Origin: Brugia malayi
Lineage: Eukaryota; Nematoda; Chromadorea; Rhabditida; Onchocercidae
NCBI RefSeq assembly: GCF_000002995.4
Contig: NW_025062475.1
Span: 9,676,187-9,740,186 of the forward strand
Length of the DNA: 64,000 bases
Reading direction: 5' to 3'
Shown here piece after piece: positions 1 through 14,400 of this stretch (position 1 is the first letter of the stretch; each line of letters starts with the position of its first letter). The position numbers were made by a program, and so were the translations under genes. The notes below the pieces were generated by a model, which ran no database searches, was not told the origin of the DNA, and was given only the letters and a program-made list of their open reading frames with translations.

Positions 1-977
1 CCTGATTGGTTTGTAGAAGACGAAAAAAAGCACTTCAAAAAGGAACTTCCGGTTTCAAAAGTAAATTTTTTATGCAGGGCGAATTTTGTGCTTCTAGCAG
101 TTGTTCCGAAATCGAAATCGTGAGAGTCGGATCATCATGACTCATGCATTTTTTAAAACGTCAACTTTAGGATCGAGTGGATTTCTATAAAAATCGTATG
201 CGAGATATTAACACACGGACAATCAAAAAAGTTGCTGAAGCAAAAGCACGCAAGAAAAAACGACGGGATCGGAAATTACAGCTAGCAAAGAAAAGAGCAG
301 AAGGTATCATTGAAAGTGAAAATATGGAGCAAGCAGAAAAAATCCGAGAGATTCGCAAGTAAGCTCAACTCGTATATTATTTCATTTGAGGTGCTTTCCA
401 TTTCTCATTATCAGGAAACCACTTTTCATGACAGCGCTGATAGTTATTTTTTTTTTTTGTAGAAATTAGGTCAACAACTAGAATTTAAACCTATAATTTG
501 AAGGTTATACCGCAAGACAGCCTCATCAATAAAGGAAAAGAAAAAGATAACCTATGCAGTAATGACGAAGGGCAAAAGAGGAAGTTTATCTAGGCCAAAA
601 GGGCCATATAAAGTAAGTCATTGCTGAAGGTTAATGATCTACTGTAAGATTATAACAAAAGAGTTATCTTTATAAATAACAAGTTTTCATCAAAATTTAT
701 CGGCTGGTAACTTCCAGTAGAACGGAAGAATAAATGGGTGTCTTAGGAATTTAATGTAGACTTTCCTATTGATTAACTCATACTTAATGATTTTTGTACT
801 TTTATCGTTTGTTATTTCGGCAGAATGAACGAAATAGTTGAACAGTTAAGTTTTTCGTTCAAGGTAGTGGATGCTCGGTTGAAGAAAGATAATCGTCGTC
901 AAAAGCAGATGAACCAGAAGAAAGGATATAAAGCAGGTGGTAGAGGTGGTAGGCGTCGCAATAGGAGATCCGATTGA
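1..977 (+). CDS. FTSJ3/Spb1-type pre-rRNA 2'-O-ribose methyltransferase, C-terminal part
   Basis: Partial gene, cut by the left window edge. Exons 1-60, 171-358, 504-612 and 846-977 join in frame and give the last 162 residues, ending at TGA 975-977. The peptide opens with PDWFVEDEKKHFKKELPVSK, continues with a Lys/Arg-rich helix (RMRDINTRTIKKVAEAKARKKKRR) and ends with the FKVVDAR.KKDNRR block and a Gly/Arg-rich tail. This is the order seen in the Spb1 C-terminal domain of FTSJ3/Spb1, which methylates pre-rRNA during large-subunit assembly in the nucleolus. The catalytic FtsJ fold would lie to the left, outside the window. All introns are GT-AG; the last exon starts after AACAG at 845. A possible poly(A) signal AATAAA is at 1209-1214. 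The family call rests on remembered family sequence and is strong. Confidence 0.88.
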
Positions 978-2213
978 TTTGAATTCTTTTTGATTATTTG
1001 TTGTAATGTCGTTGCTAATGTTTTATTAAATGCGATAAAACTCGTGATATATTTCGTTTTCAGTACCATTTAAGAATCCTGAGATTACTGAAGATATTAA
1101 CTTCCGGATTTTTCAAATTCTATTTCCGCTCATCAAATCCAGCATAATATCACATAATATTGGTTGAATTAAAGCTGAGTTAATCAGCAGTTATATTCGA
1201 ATTACATTAATAAAGAAGGAGCTGTAATTCACGAAGCACACTGTTGTCTCATTGCTGAAATTGTTTCATTCATATCCGATTATTTCCTCTAGTTATTGTG
1301 ATGAGCATGAGGCATGTCCTAGAACAGAAATGTTAAATGATGATCGTTTCAGCGAATTCCATACATTACTCGTCACAAGCATACGAAGCTTCAGTTTCTC
1401 AAACAACTTAAATTGCTTCAATAGCATTTGCCATTAGTATCCCTGACTATGAATCTTGTTTTGTTCCTGAAAAGAAAAAAAAATCAAAAAATTGCTTTAC
1501 CTGTATTCTCTGGAATTCCTGAATTAGAAATATTCTTGAATCAGGAACAATTATTTAGGCTTTGCAATAATTCCTAATTTTATGTAGAAATCCATGAAAT
1601 TTTAAAACGACTCGATTTGTAATGGTTTTTGAAACTATATCAGTTTCAAATTCTGCGACAATTTCCATACACATCCATAGCTTAAATCATTTTCTCTAAA
1701 TGTCAAATTATTTGAAGTAGTAGCACAAACAAGGAAATGCATTTATCGCAAGAACACTGAGTGTGATCACACTGATACATTATTATACCTTATCTCATAT
1801 GGTTATCATTGCTACAGTTAATTTATCATTGCACGCTGTTTGCTAATTAAATATGTTATTGAGTAAATAGGCGGCGGCGGCGATTGTATTCGTATGAAAT
1901 AATTATGTTACTGGTTATTGCTATCACTAAGTAAAGATTGTTTATTGCTATTATTGAGTAAGCAAGTATTGTATGATATGTTAAGGAAGCAAAATATATT
2001 TATTAGTTTTAATGGATTATAATATTTTCGTTTCTCTAAGATTATTTCTTACTGAATCGAAATTAAATTTAAATTGGATGATAATGGAATTGACATGAAC
2101 TGTTACGACGGTGAATTGAAATGACATTGCAGTTCGTTCAAATATTTATGTGCTATTCATTATTTCCAAATTTGGGTGAACCGAGAAGCGTCCTTGGTTG
2201 AATGACATTTGTA
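978..2213. other. Intergenic region
   Basis: No conserved coding sequence was seen between the FTSJ3-type stop and the next start. It holds a short GCG-repeat run (about 1871-1881) and AT-rich filler. The small ORF at 1252-1437 has no recognisable motif or good splice or start context. The region presumably contains the 3' UTR of the upstream gene and the promoter of the next. Confidence 0.6.
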
Positions 2214-5200
2214 ATGCAAGTGATGATGTATCTCTCTTACTTATCATTTTTCATCTTATTTATCGAAACAGTTGTAAAGTAAGTTGAATTTCTTTCTCTC
2301 TTCCTTTTTTCCTGTATTCTTTTTTCTTTTTTTTAAATCATGGATTTTTAAAATTTTAATAATGAAAGTCTGACATTTTACTTTTTTTTGTTTGAAGTTT
2401 GTTGTCTTTACGAATTTTTTTTTTTAATTTAGAAATTTTCAATAATGCTAAAAGTTGAATAATATTTATTTGGTAGTAATACATGTAAAAGATGAACAAG
2501 TTAAAGATACCTACCTCTTTATTAATTTTTTAATTCTAGTTGAAGATGTAATTGAATAAGACTAAGATGAAACTTCAATAATTGGACATTCCGAATTGAT
2601 GCTAAAATTGTTATCCAAAATATTTAATAGGAAATAAAAATTGCCATGCGGACTATCTGATAGGAAATGTGCAAGAAGTGGAAATGTAATAATTCATTAA
2701 TAATACCATTCGTCTTCCTTCTGCTTTTTTCTTACTTCCTTTTATGTTCTCTTCTCTCTCAAACCATCTTATGTTTTCAGTCAAATATCTTTTTGAAGTT
2801 TTCGATCTATGAAGATGAATCCTCGATACTTCAACTAAGATATCTACATTTCATGATCAAATCAGGTGTAGACATCTAGATGAAATATACCTTAACACAT
2901 TGATTTAAGATTCGATATCAAAATCCGACATAATGAAGTATCTTAGATAAACTTCAATGCTTTGATTTAAGGCGTCAGGAGAGTGTTTTGGATTTGGTGA
3001 CAAAATTTGACATAGTAAGTTTTGAATATCTTGGCCTAAAATGGAATTTTGATATGGGATCTAGCACCCTTTTGATCACAACACTTCAATTATTTTTTTT
3101 TTTTTCAACTTTTTCCATGATCTTTGAAAGTGTCATTTTATATTAATCAATTTCAAACTTTTTTTTATTATAAATTAATCGTAACAATAATGAATAGTTT
3201 TTTAAATAAATTATCAACATAATAAATAATTTATTAAAAAAAAAATTATAATAATGAATAATAATTTTTTGATGAAGAAAAATAAATCAATGGAAAAAGA
3301 AATAAAATGAAATCAATTTTAATCAAATAATTTTTTGCCAAATAATTCTCAATTAATTGTAATATTACGCATATAATTTTTGAGTAAATCGACATTTTTA
3401 CTTTCATTAATAGTCAAAGTTTTTTGAGCGATTGTTCTAAAGTATAATATTTTGCATAATGTAATTTTTCAATATAATAAAATGTTACATATGAAAAATT
3501 GAAGTTTTATTAAATACTCAAATAATTCAAGTAGCAATACTGATTATTCATGTAAAAATTATTATAATATTTTATTACTGTAAGTATTTATACATTCAAT
3601 AAATGTAAATAAGATGTAAACAAATATATATTTATTAAATTTCTAGAGCTGAATGTCCGAGAAAAAAAATTGGAAGATTTAGTGATCAAAATGAAGCAAC
3701 AGAATTCGCTAAGGCTCCCGGTTTGGTACCATCGGAAACCCGGATAAGCTGTATTTATATGTATAACTGTAAATCAGGTTAGTACATTAAGAAATATGAA
3801 TGGAAAGTGATCCCTGTCTAGAATCGGACGAATTTTTCAGTAATGATATGCTTATCGTACTTGATGAAATTACCCGACGGCTGAAACAAGAAATACGAGT
3901 TAATTTAATTATTGAAAAGGTTTGATTTTTTTTAAAAAAAAAAAGAAAAAACAAAAGAAATCTGGAAATTCTTTCGGCTTAAATTATGCTTTTCGATTAA
4001 ATTAAACTTTTTGATTAAATTATAGAAATTTTAAAATTTCACTTAAATATTCACTAAATTTGTTTATAGATTTGTATAAAATTATTCTATTATCAATAAA
4101 ACAAATAAAAACAAACAAACAAAAAAAGAAAAAAAGTAAACGTATTTTGCAAACTAATCATTTAATATAAGCAAAAAGAAAAAAAGGAAGAAATTTCTTA
4201 TCTGGTTTAATGTTAATTTAATTTAATTATTGGAATTAATTTAATTTAATTACATCATTTCAATTAATACCAAGAACAAATAGCATTATTTTTAGTGCAA
4301 ATTGGTAGATAACATTGGAAAACTTAAATGATTGAAAAAATTAAGAGAAATTGTTAAATAATTTAAAGCAGTTAAACACTTTCAGTTTTTATTTTCGTTG
4401 TAAAAGCTTTTTCATTAGATTAATTGTGGAGAAGACGAACAATTGAAATGTTTGCAATACTCGTTACAAGAATCATTCCATTGGCTAATTATCAATGATC
4501 CGTAATTATTGACTTTTTTGTTTTTGTTTTACTTCCTTGCTGAGGAAACTTTCTATTATTCTAATTTGTCAAACATTTTCCACAAAGTATTGAAGTAATT
4601 AAAAGTAATTCATCGTTTAAACTTTATAATTCTTTTAAATCAGTCATTTATTTTACTTCAGTTACTATTGCTTTCATGTTTATTATGTCCGATATGAAGA
4701 TTTTTGTTAATTTTGAACATTAATACAAAATAAAGATACATAATTTATGATTATGTCGAATATTTTTTTTTTTTTTTTTTGACAAAAATTAAAGAAACAT
4801 AATTTTGAAGAAATTGAAAATTACACTTGATCAATTTCAAACACTTTCTTTTTTTAATATTCATATTATTCTGATAGAATATTTGAATTTCAGAAAAAAC
4901 GGAGATATAATATATGAAATTGCAGCAAGACTTAACCATAATAAAGCAATTATTGAAGCGTCACTTTTAAAGTTTGTTTTTTTTTTTTAAAAAAATTTTT
5001 TTTCTTCAATTAAAATTTACTAAATAAAAAGAAAAAATAAGACTTTGTATTTAGTGTGTTAAAATTTTATATACATATATAATATTTGTTAATTGAAATT
5101 TTAAATACTTATTGCAACTTTATAAACTTTAGTTAAAAATGGCACTATAAATTTCTTTAATCAATTTGCATTTTAGCTGTTATTTGATCTTACTAATACG

Positions 5201-8200
5201 AAAATTGCCTTTATTACTTTTTAACCTTTTTTTTTTCAAATAATTTACATCTAAATGATAACTTTAACTCTAATATTGTTCGGATATATCATACTGATCA
5301 ATTTTAGAAAAAAATTTCACGTGATTTTGCGTTACACAAAATTTTGCTCATTGAAAAAAATATTACTTAGCTCTAAATACGTGAGTTATACGTAACGTAA
5401 TTCAATTATGTTTTTCTTTAAACAAATGCGTAATAATTGCAGTGTGCTTTCTCAATACAGTACACATGATTTAACAGTATACTGTAGTAAAGAAGCTGAT
5501 AAAGAAGTTGGATTCATACGTCGATTATCAGATGAGGTTGATTTTAAAGTTTAGAAATGCTTGCAAAATGAGAAAATTTTTTGATGATTTTTTTTTTTTT
5601 TTTTTAACAAAAGTTTATTATTTATAGGAATTAGTTGAGAAACAGCATAAATCAAAAGTGACGAAGTTTAAAAACCCAATTTTACGCTCACCATTAGAAC
5701 TTAATCTTATCGAACCACTAATACTGGAACGACGGTCATTTGACGAGCAGTTAAATTGGCATCAATTAAAGCGTTTGAATGAAAACGCATTAGATGATGC
5801 TATAAGTAAAGATCGATTAACATTTATTCTCTTTTGGAATATCGGTAATTTATATTATTAAGTTAAAGATGAAAGTAAAAAAGGAAATAAGAAGTAAAGC
5901 AGAAATAAAATTTATCATTTTTTTTAACAGAATAAATAATTCTTTAGTTTAATATTTTCTAACAACAAAACGATTCTTTTCATTATTATCATTTATTAAT
6001 TAATAATTAAAATACAATATTTGATGATATTGTTGCATCATCACTGCTTATAATGTATAAAAAAGAGGAAATAAATTCTACATTATGGTATGGACTAATT
6101 AATTAGATCAATCAATCAATAAAAAATTATAATTCGTTTAATATTTTGAAGAATTTTATTATTTTGAAGAGTTTAAAATTAAAAAATCCAATCTAATTCT
6201 TTTTTTCTTTTTTAGAAAACATCATAAGTAAGCATACATTCTATTTGTGGGCGGAAGCTTCTAAAACATTAATTTTGCGCCATTCAACAGTTATATTTGC
6301 TGCATTAGCATGCCATGAATTTAGTGAATTATGTGATGATTATATTATAAAACCTAGTGATTATCATACTATATTTGCATTCAAGCAAAATAATATTTTT
6401 GGCAAAACTAAAGAATTGCGTGATGCAAACTACTACATCGATTGGGTTCAACTGTAAGTTTAGTTTATTATTATCATTTTGTAAGCAAGTAATCAAATTA
6501 AAAAATTTTAATTTTCTACGTAATTTTTAACTGAAAAATTGCTTAATTGTAATTTGCTCTCTATTACAATGATAAATTTAATGTTTTAATTTGCCATGAA
6601 CAACTATAATTACTTTGATATGCTAAAAATTATTAAGATATTGTGTCAATAAGGTTTAAGAAAAGATAAAAATAAATGGTGTGATGAGCTATGATAACGA
6701 TAATAGAATTATCAGTAATCATAAAACTGATTGATTGTTTTTCACTATTTGATTGATTTTAATAAATGAAATTGGTATTTTATTATTTGAATTAATTATT
6801 TCTATGGCGCAATTTTCATGATTGTCATTCAAGGATGAATGAGAGCTTAAAATAAAAAAGAAAAAGTGGCAGAGTAAACGAAACGAAAGAAATGATATTG
6901 TTATCATTGGTCTTATAATGATTATCATTATCATTCCTTTGACTTAAACTTTCTTATAGAATAATATATTATTGCTTATAGCCTTCCTTGTAGTACATGA
7001 GTTTATATGATGTGATAACGAGGATGATAGGTCATAAGCATTTTAATCCATAGAAATAACTAGTTCAAATATTTGAAGCAAATGGAATGACACTAATAAT
7101 GTCAACCTCTCTCTCCACCCCACCAATAATATTAAGTTTAAATTTAATATCATTGGTGATATTGAAATGATAATGTGGTGGAAAAAAGAAAGAAAATTAA
7201 TTGAAAGCTGAATTTTTCTTAATTTATTTTAATTTTATATGCTCAAATTTATATTGTAGATGTTTCCTCAACAATTGTATTGCAGTTTGATATTATCACC
7301 AGCACAAGAAATTCATTCGAACGATGAACTAAAGCAAATCAAAGCGGGTATTTTACTAAGATCATCTGCATTTTATTCATTGGTGAAATTTCAACAAAAA
7401 TTCAGGAATTGAAAAAAAAAATTGAAAAAATTGAGAAGCAAAAATTTTCAGCTATTTTTTCAATTGTGATGCGATTTAAGATTGATTAAAATTGATAATT
7501 AGATAATTAGTAGTGTAGGATGGAACGGTTTGAATTTAGCATTGAATTTTGCAATTATCGGAAAGATTACAAAGTGTTTGATTGCTAGTTATAATTGAGA
7601 ATGTTTAACGAAAGATTTTGTATATTTTAACTTAATAAGTTTTTTTTTTTTTTTTTTTTAAAGGAAAATTGGAATTGTTCGACGAAATTAAACCTGCAAT
7701 AACAGTTGGCATTTTTGATGATCGTAACGGTAATGAAGCTAAAATTTTTATGCAAATGGCAGAAAATTTAAAAGGGAGATATCATTTTGTGTATTTAATT
7801 AAGAAAAGGTATTTGAATTTTATTTGTAGCAGAAATTATCGCTTTTATATGGAAACGTTTGATGCAAAATGCTTGGTAATATGAATAAGTCTAACGTAAA
7901 TAATTTAGTTAGTAAATATTTAATCAAAAGCTTGGCTTGGAAAAAAGAAAATCTTTGATATGGATTATGCTTTATGTAACTTTTCATTTTTTTCAATCGT
8001 TAAACATTTTTTCTGCAAAAAATTGGTTAAATTATCAGCACTTGAATTTGTTTAAAATTTATTCGAATGTTTATTTTTCCCATTTTTATGATCACTGTAT
8101 TATTCTGTGATAAAATGAACTTTTTTAATGCAACTATTAATGAATGGATTGATACCTTATGATTACCATTCTTAAAATCTTGAAATTAAATTTTAAAATA

Positions 8201-10504
8201 TATATTAAATTGAGGATGAAATAGTAATCAGTCCTGATTTCAGTCATTCTAATGCTATTTATACTATTCGTGCATTAGAAAAACGGAAACGAATTGATTT
8301 CACAGGAATTTATGAAATTCAAGAATTGACAAATTTTGTTGTACGATCATCTTTACCAACTGTGGTGAGTATTATTTTGCAAATACTTTCTTTTTTTCTT
8401 TTTTAATTCTTTTTTTTTTAATTCATTACTTGAATTTTTTTTTGTCGGAATTTTGATAATTTTTTGAGTAGTTTATCTTTAATTTTTGCTTTATTTTCTG
8501 AAAAAAAAAAAAAAATGACAGAAGAAATCGGTGTTAATTAGAAAATAATCACCTTTTTATTTTAATAATATTTTCGGGTGGGTTTCTTTTTTTTTTTTTT
8601 TTTTTTTTTTCAGTTCAAAGATTTAATATTTGTTTATTAAATTAACCAAAAGATTATCAGAATTTTAAAATATACAAGAAATGAATAGCAGATTAAAAAA
8701 CAAAATTGAATAGCAAAATTCATAACAAATTTTTATTTATTATAATTTACAGATAGATATAAGTAATGGATTTACATCGGATATTTTAACACATCAAATG
8801 CAGCCATTAATTTTATTCATTGATAATGGTAATCAAGTGGAAAAGTTCAAATTTACAAAACTATGTTCAAAATCGCCGTATATAATTTGTACAACAATTA
8901 TTCTTAATAGGTAATTTTACATTTTCGTAAAATGATTTTCAGGTTTAATAGTTAAACAAAAATTTAAAATTATTTGTTGAGAAAAATTATGATTATCTGC
9001 ATGAATAATAATACTGTAATGATTATTGGAAGTTAACAAATAAAAGTTGGGAAAGTAAAAATTAATAAATGTAATTATTTGTTTATTTATCATGTCTGCA
9101 AAGTTTTATGCTTCATTTGCTAGCAAATAAGTGTAGTATTGAATTAATTCTTGATCTAAAAAGGATTTAAATTAATTATTTTATATTAATTTTTGATTCA
9201 AATGACTTATTAATGCTTATTTTCAAAAGGTTTATATTTTTTCACCCACAAAATTCACTTATTTATTCATATGCAACTGCAATTATTTATTTTAATTCAT
9301 ATCATTATTTCATTTGCTACTTAATTTTTCCTTCATCGCTATTATTTTTCGTTATTTGTTATTTTTTATCTTATCCTTGAAATTATTTATGTATCTTTTG
9401 ATTTGATTTAGTAAATTAAATTGCCATGACATAAGCATTAATCGAAATTATGTTCAGTGATTTTTTACTTGAGGTGTCACTTGCATTTAACAATTTTAGT
9501 TCAAAATCAAAAATAGTTAATGAAATGATCAATTCCCTTCAGTCCAATGATCATTCCAAAAGATTAATCATTTTTCTAAGGGTATGTTCTTGGAATACTT
9601 TCTCAATTTAGCTTTTTCATTCTTATTTTCTTGAGTTTTGAAATTTAGAAAATTGTCCATAACTAATAAATAGTGATACAATTTTCTGGAATAAATTCAA
9701 GTTTTAACTGAAATATATTAAAAGTTATTTACTCAATTCAGGAAATGAATACTAGGAATGAAATATGCAATGATTATGGATTGAAATTTTCAGGAGAAAA
9801 TTTATGCGTTAGACATTAAAAATAGTTTAGAAAGTGGAGATTTGCTTCAGCTTATTGCTGTTGCTACTATTAACGAACCGATAAGTTTGAATTTAAATGT
9901 TTGAATATTTTATAAATTAGTGTAAAAAAGTGGTGTCAGTATTTCAAAGTTAATATTGCTTACTAATAATTGCATATAAATTATTATGTGAAACATGTTG
10001 TGGTGAAATTTCAATTTCAATTTGGAAATTTGATCTATGAGATAATGCTTCCTAATACAAATCATATTTTATGCAGGAGATGGAAAAAATCTTTTGGTAA
10101 ATTAATTTAAATTTAAACAAATATCAAAAACACTTTTTTTGAAAAATTAAAAAATTTTTTCGAAATGAATTTTTGAAAAAAATATGGAGAAAGAAAAGTG
10201 TTCAGGGATATTAGATATTGGGGATGTTCATCCACTTCGATACATACAATTGGCGCAAATAAATGAAATCTTTGGAGAACAAATAATTGAAATTCCATTC
10301 GAAGTACAAATTATTCAACGATCATATTTGGTAATTTTTTTCTAAAACTTATCAGTATTTATTTATTTTTTGCTAAGATAAGATATTTAAAACGATAAAT
10401 TACTGCAGGATAAAAATGACAAAATGGATGAGAATAGTGCTGATTATGGTGGTTGTCCAGTGATGGCAAAAGTTCGACAAGCAGCAATGAAAGATGAACT
10501 TTGA
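2214..10504 (+). CDS. ER-resident thioredoxin-fold protein with KDEL tail (TXNDC16/PDI-like)
   Basis: Sixteen exons: 2214-2278, 3647-3777, 3822-3919, 4419-4501, 4894-4971, 5461-5536, 5628-5844, 6216-6453, 7286-7347, 7664-7808, 8244-8364, 8753-8910, 9500-9581, 9794-9884, 10206-10330, 10409-10504. All phases agree and give 621 aa. Residues 1-23 form a signal peptide (MQVMMYLSYLSFFILFIETV, then VKA before ECP). The body shows thioredoxin-like strands and turns (VNLIIEKINC, then KNGDIIYEIAAR near residues 92-135; later ITVGIFDDRN and a third set). The last four residues are KDEL, the ER-retrieval signal. No CxxC occurs anywhere, so it is probably a non-catalytic PDI-like binding protein or chaperone. 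TXNDC16 is the nearest family I can name, but human TXNDC16 is longer; that assignment is tentative. The donor of exon 14 (9884) was chosen over a second GT at 9899 because only it keeps phase. Confidence 0.78.
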
Positions 10505-11408
10505 CCTTATTCATTTATGTGTTAAATAAAAATCGATTAATACGAATCAATTGATTAATTTATCCTGGAATTCTTCAGTTTAGATCTAATAAACATCTTT
10601 TTTGAAATTTAAAAATTTATAGATTGCTATTTCTCTGTGATGGTAATTACGTTTTGATAATTAAATGCAAAAAGTATTTAATTTGTTATGCAATCTCTAT
10701 TTTTTCACTTATTTTTTGGCTGTTTTCAAATATTACTTCAATATAAATCAGAGATTTATAATAACTTACTTTACTTATCTGAATCGATCACATTTATTAT
10801 CTTATTTTTCTGAGGTTTGTATTACTTATCAGTGCTGTTATTATTCACGGAATGAATTGATAATTATTTGTTAATTAATTTATCGATGGAAAAGTTTCAT
10901 ATTTATTTATAGAGATGCAAAATTGATTAATATAAAAATTTTCATGGAAATATTGGTGTATGTTAAAATTAAATTACCTTAACGACTAGTATAAATTTTA
11001 AGATTTTTTTTAATAAAAATTCTTCAATAATGCTGCACAATTTATTCAAATAATCAAAAAATAAAGCCAATAATATAACAGTAATATTTTCATTTTCAAA
11101 TTTACTGCTTTATACTTATATTAAAAGAAATGAATCTCAACAATGCTTTTTTTTTCTTCTGAATTGGTTTGATAAAAATTTAATCAATAAACGATAAGAA
11201 AATTTTTTTTTTATCCAATAATTTTATTTTCAAAATGAATTAAAGAGAAAAAGGTAAATAATAGTAATAATAATATTAATATAATAATAAGGCACAGAAT
11301 GGTACAAATATTTCGAGAAAGAAAAGAAAAGAACGCCGCTTCATCACAACAATAAGATGAAATTTACATGACACTTAAATGAGACATATTTGTGTTGCAA
11401 CATCATCC
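10505..11408. other. Convergent intergenic region
   Basis: Space between two tail-to-tail genes. It is AT-rich, with ATA/ATT runs and no conserved reading frame; it should hold both 3' UTRs. The ORF at 10665-10874 has no recognisable content. Confidence 0.6.
10525..10530 (+). promoter_or_regulatory. Poly(A) signal AATAAA
   Basis: An AATAAA hexamer lies 21 nt after the TGA of the KDEL protein gene, the usual spacing for a short nematode 3' UTR. Confidence 0.6.
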
Positions 11409-14400
11409 TTACTGTACAAAAGGCATTATTATTGTTGACATAATTATTACAATTGATAAAATCCATAAATGTAATGGATTGCTGCGCATTTGTCCTGATT
11501 CTGAAAAGAAATTAAAAAAAAAAAACTATTTTTATTTCATTTAAAAATTTTTTTTATAAGAACTGGAATAAAAAACTTTTTAAATTTTACATGTTAATTT
11601 AGTTAAATGTTACTTATTAATTATAGAAGATAGTAGTAAAATTAATCTTCATCGACTAGAAAAATATATTTATAAATTATTTTTAAAATTATTTTTCAAA
11701 TAAACAGGGTTATTAAGCATATTTTGTTCAGGTATATTTGTATCAAAAAAATGTTAAAAATATATGTTAAAAAAGCATTTTGAAAAGTTATAATCAGACG
11801 ATATAATTGCTGAATATATAAACCTAAAATCATCCATAATTAGAAAATAATTATGAAAACACTACGTATTACAAAGAATTAAATGAAAAAAAAAATGAAA
11901 AAAAATGCCTAAAAAAATTCAGATTTTTTGTTCATATTTAAAAAGAAGCATTCTTATCCAACGAATTTCTTTCCATTGAAACCATGAAAGTTTTAGAATT
12001 CAAAAGAGTCAAGAAACGAGAAACGAATTTAAAAAATAAGATTGAATAAAGTTTCCTGTAACAATAAGATTTAGAATTTTCAAATTAGAGAAAAAATTTT
12101 CAATTTCAGAAAGAACAGTACCTTGCATTTTCGATTTTTTCGCATTAATTGTGACATTTGATTTCGTTTTCGGTGATATGTCAAAAAGTGATTGTTGTAG
12201 AGAAGAAGTGGAATCAGTGAAATCATTTTCTGCATTTATCGATTCTGGATTTAGTTCCGGAACGGTTAGTGTCGTCGAGGATATACCTGTTCTTCGATGA
12301 GATACAGATTCGATATCAGATGATGATGAAGTTGAATCCGGTTGTGATACAGTTAGAAGTTCCACTTCTGATACAGTGATACTACCACTAGTTAGAAAGT
12401 TGTTGGAATCTGATAAACTGTTATCACTCTTCGGTTTTGGCAATAATGGAGTCGTAGTAATGGATGGTATTCGCTGATCAACCGGTAATGCTGTTTGATC
12501 CACTGAGATATGTATTGGACCGGAATCAAGTGAAAAGTCTTCTTCTATCTTCCGCTCATCAATTGCACCGTAACCGGAAATCGAACAGCTAGGATCAAAC
12601 TTTCGCACCCATATTAGAAACATGCTTACAACATGCTTTAAAGCTTGTTCGCTGCATTGTGCTGATAATTCAGATGATGCACAGGAAAGCATACTTTTTA
12701 GGCTAAAAATATAACAAATTAAATTTACTTTCAAACCAAAATTTGAATCTTAAATTACTTTTGCTAAAAAAGAAACATATATTTGTTCATTTACTAATAT
12801 TAAAAATATAATAGAAACATTTTTTGAAAGAAGTAAAAGAGTTTAAGGAAACTTTAATAAATTCAGTTTTGAGCATGCATATTTCAAAAGAAAAATGTTC
12901 AGAAACTAAATTTGTGACTAATTAATCAAATAATAATAATAACGATAATAATAATGATATTAATAATAATAATAACAATAATAATAACGATAATAATAAT
13001 AATGATATTAATAATAACCAATCAAACTAACGTTGAACAAATTTTTTGCGAATTATCTTTAGCCAATAAATCTAAACCAACGAATGGTTCACTACATTTT
13101 TTGCCAATATCAGTAGTGATAAAATGAGTGAGACATGGTAGGAAATATTTCGTCTTTGATTCTTCCTTTCCACAAATTGTTCGAAAAAGTGCGATATTTG
13201 CTGATGAGATCGGTTCCACACGACACGACATATTTGTTAAGCAATTTTCATAATCTCTTATCACTTCACAAAATTCATTCCATTGTGAGCTATTCCTACA
13301 ATCATGATAATGAAATTATTGTATAGTTATAAAAAAATATTCATTTTATCAATAATAACACTGAAATTTCCTATCACTCTTAATTTATGAGAAGTTTTTT
13401 AAAATGATTTAAAATTGAATTTGTAAAAAAGATCCCTTTGAAAAAAAATCTGATTTCAAATCATTTACTTAACTAGCTAACATTAATGAGAATTAAAAAA
13501 AACACGATCTAAATATTCTTTATATATTATTTACTGCTCTAATCCGTTGTATGAATTGTGTTAATTAATATATTAAATAGAAATTAAAAATTTAAATGTT
13601 TCAAATATCCTTCATGCGGTTGATAAAGTACTATAATTCCTCTGTCTTATAAAAATTAAGAATTTAAAGAGTAAGGAATGATAATATAAAACAATGAAAA
13701 TAGAAATTTGAAATGTTTTTGATGCATGAATAATTTGATGATTACGAGAAATCCCTTCAGCCTGTGATTTTAAATAATTCACTGCAATATCTAACGATGA
13801 AATAGGAATTAATATTTATATGGCATTAATTATTCAACAATAACTAGGTACCTAATGAATGAAAATGGTGCAAAAGTAAAATGATCAATCAAATTTTCGC
13901 ATTGCAAATATTCGACAATATCGGACTCAGCGCAACTTGTTTTTACTGATGCAATAGGAATTTGTACACTGCATGATTTATTTAACTGCAATAATATGAA
14001 TTAGTAATTTTAATCAGAAGTAATGATTAATTATTACTGAGAAGTGAAAATTTTCATTTTTATACTTCGATTTTCATTTTCTCTTCGATTAAAAAAGTAA
14101 AAATATTAAAATTTTCTAAATTTTCTGGATTTTCAGTTAACTTTTTTTTTGAAAAATAAATAATTTAAATGAAGTAATTCTATCGTACCGCATTAGCAAA
14201 TATATGCATTCCTTCAAAAGATAGCGCCAACGCTTCATATCCGCATGAATTGTGAATAGATGGCGTGGCGCAATTAGCAACGTTTGTAAGGAAGGAACAT
14301 TGTTGCTCTGACGCTGTTGGCAAGAATGATGTCAGGCATTTTGATCCCTTTAACAAATTTTTATTAATAAAAAAGAGAAAAGAACTTTCTCTTTTATAAT

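Noticed and set aside
1252..1437. 61-codon plus-strand ORF after the FTSJ3-type gene
   Set aside because: No family motif or splice context; the codon content resembles random AT-rich sequence.
10665..10874. 69-codon plus-strand ORF in the convergent gap
   Set aside because: Tyr/Phe/Leu/Ile-rich composition typical of chance frames here; no motif.
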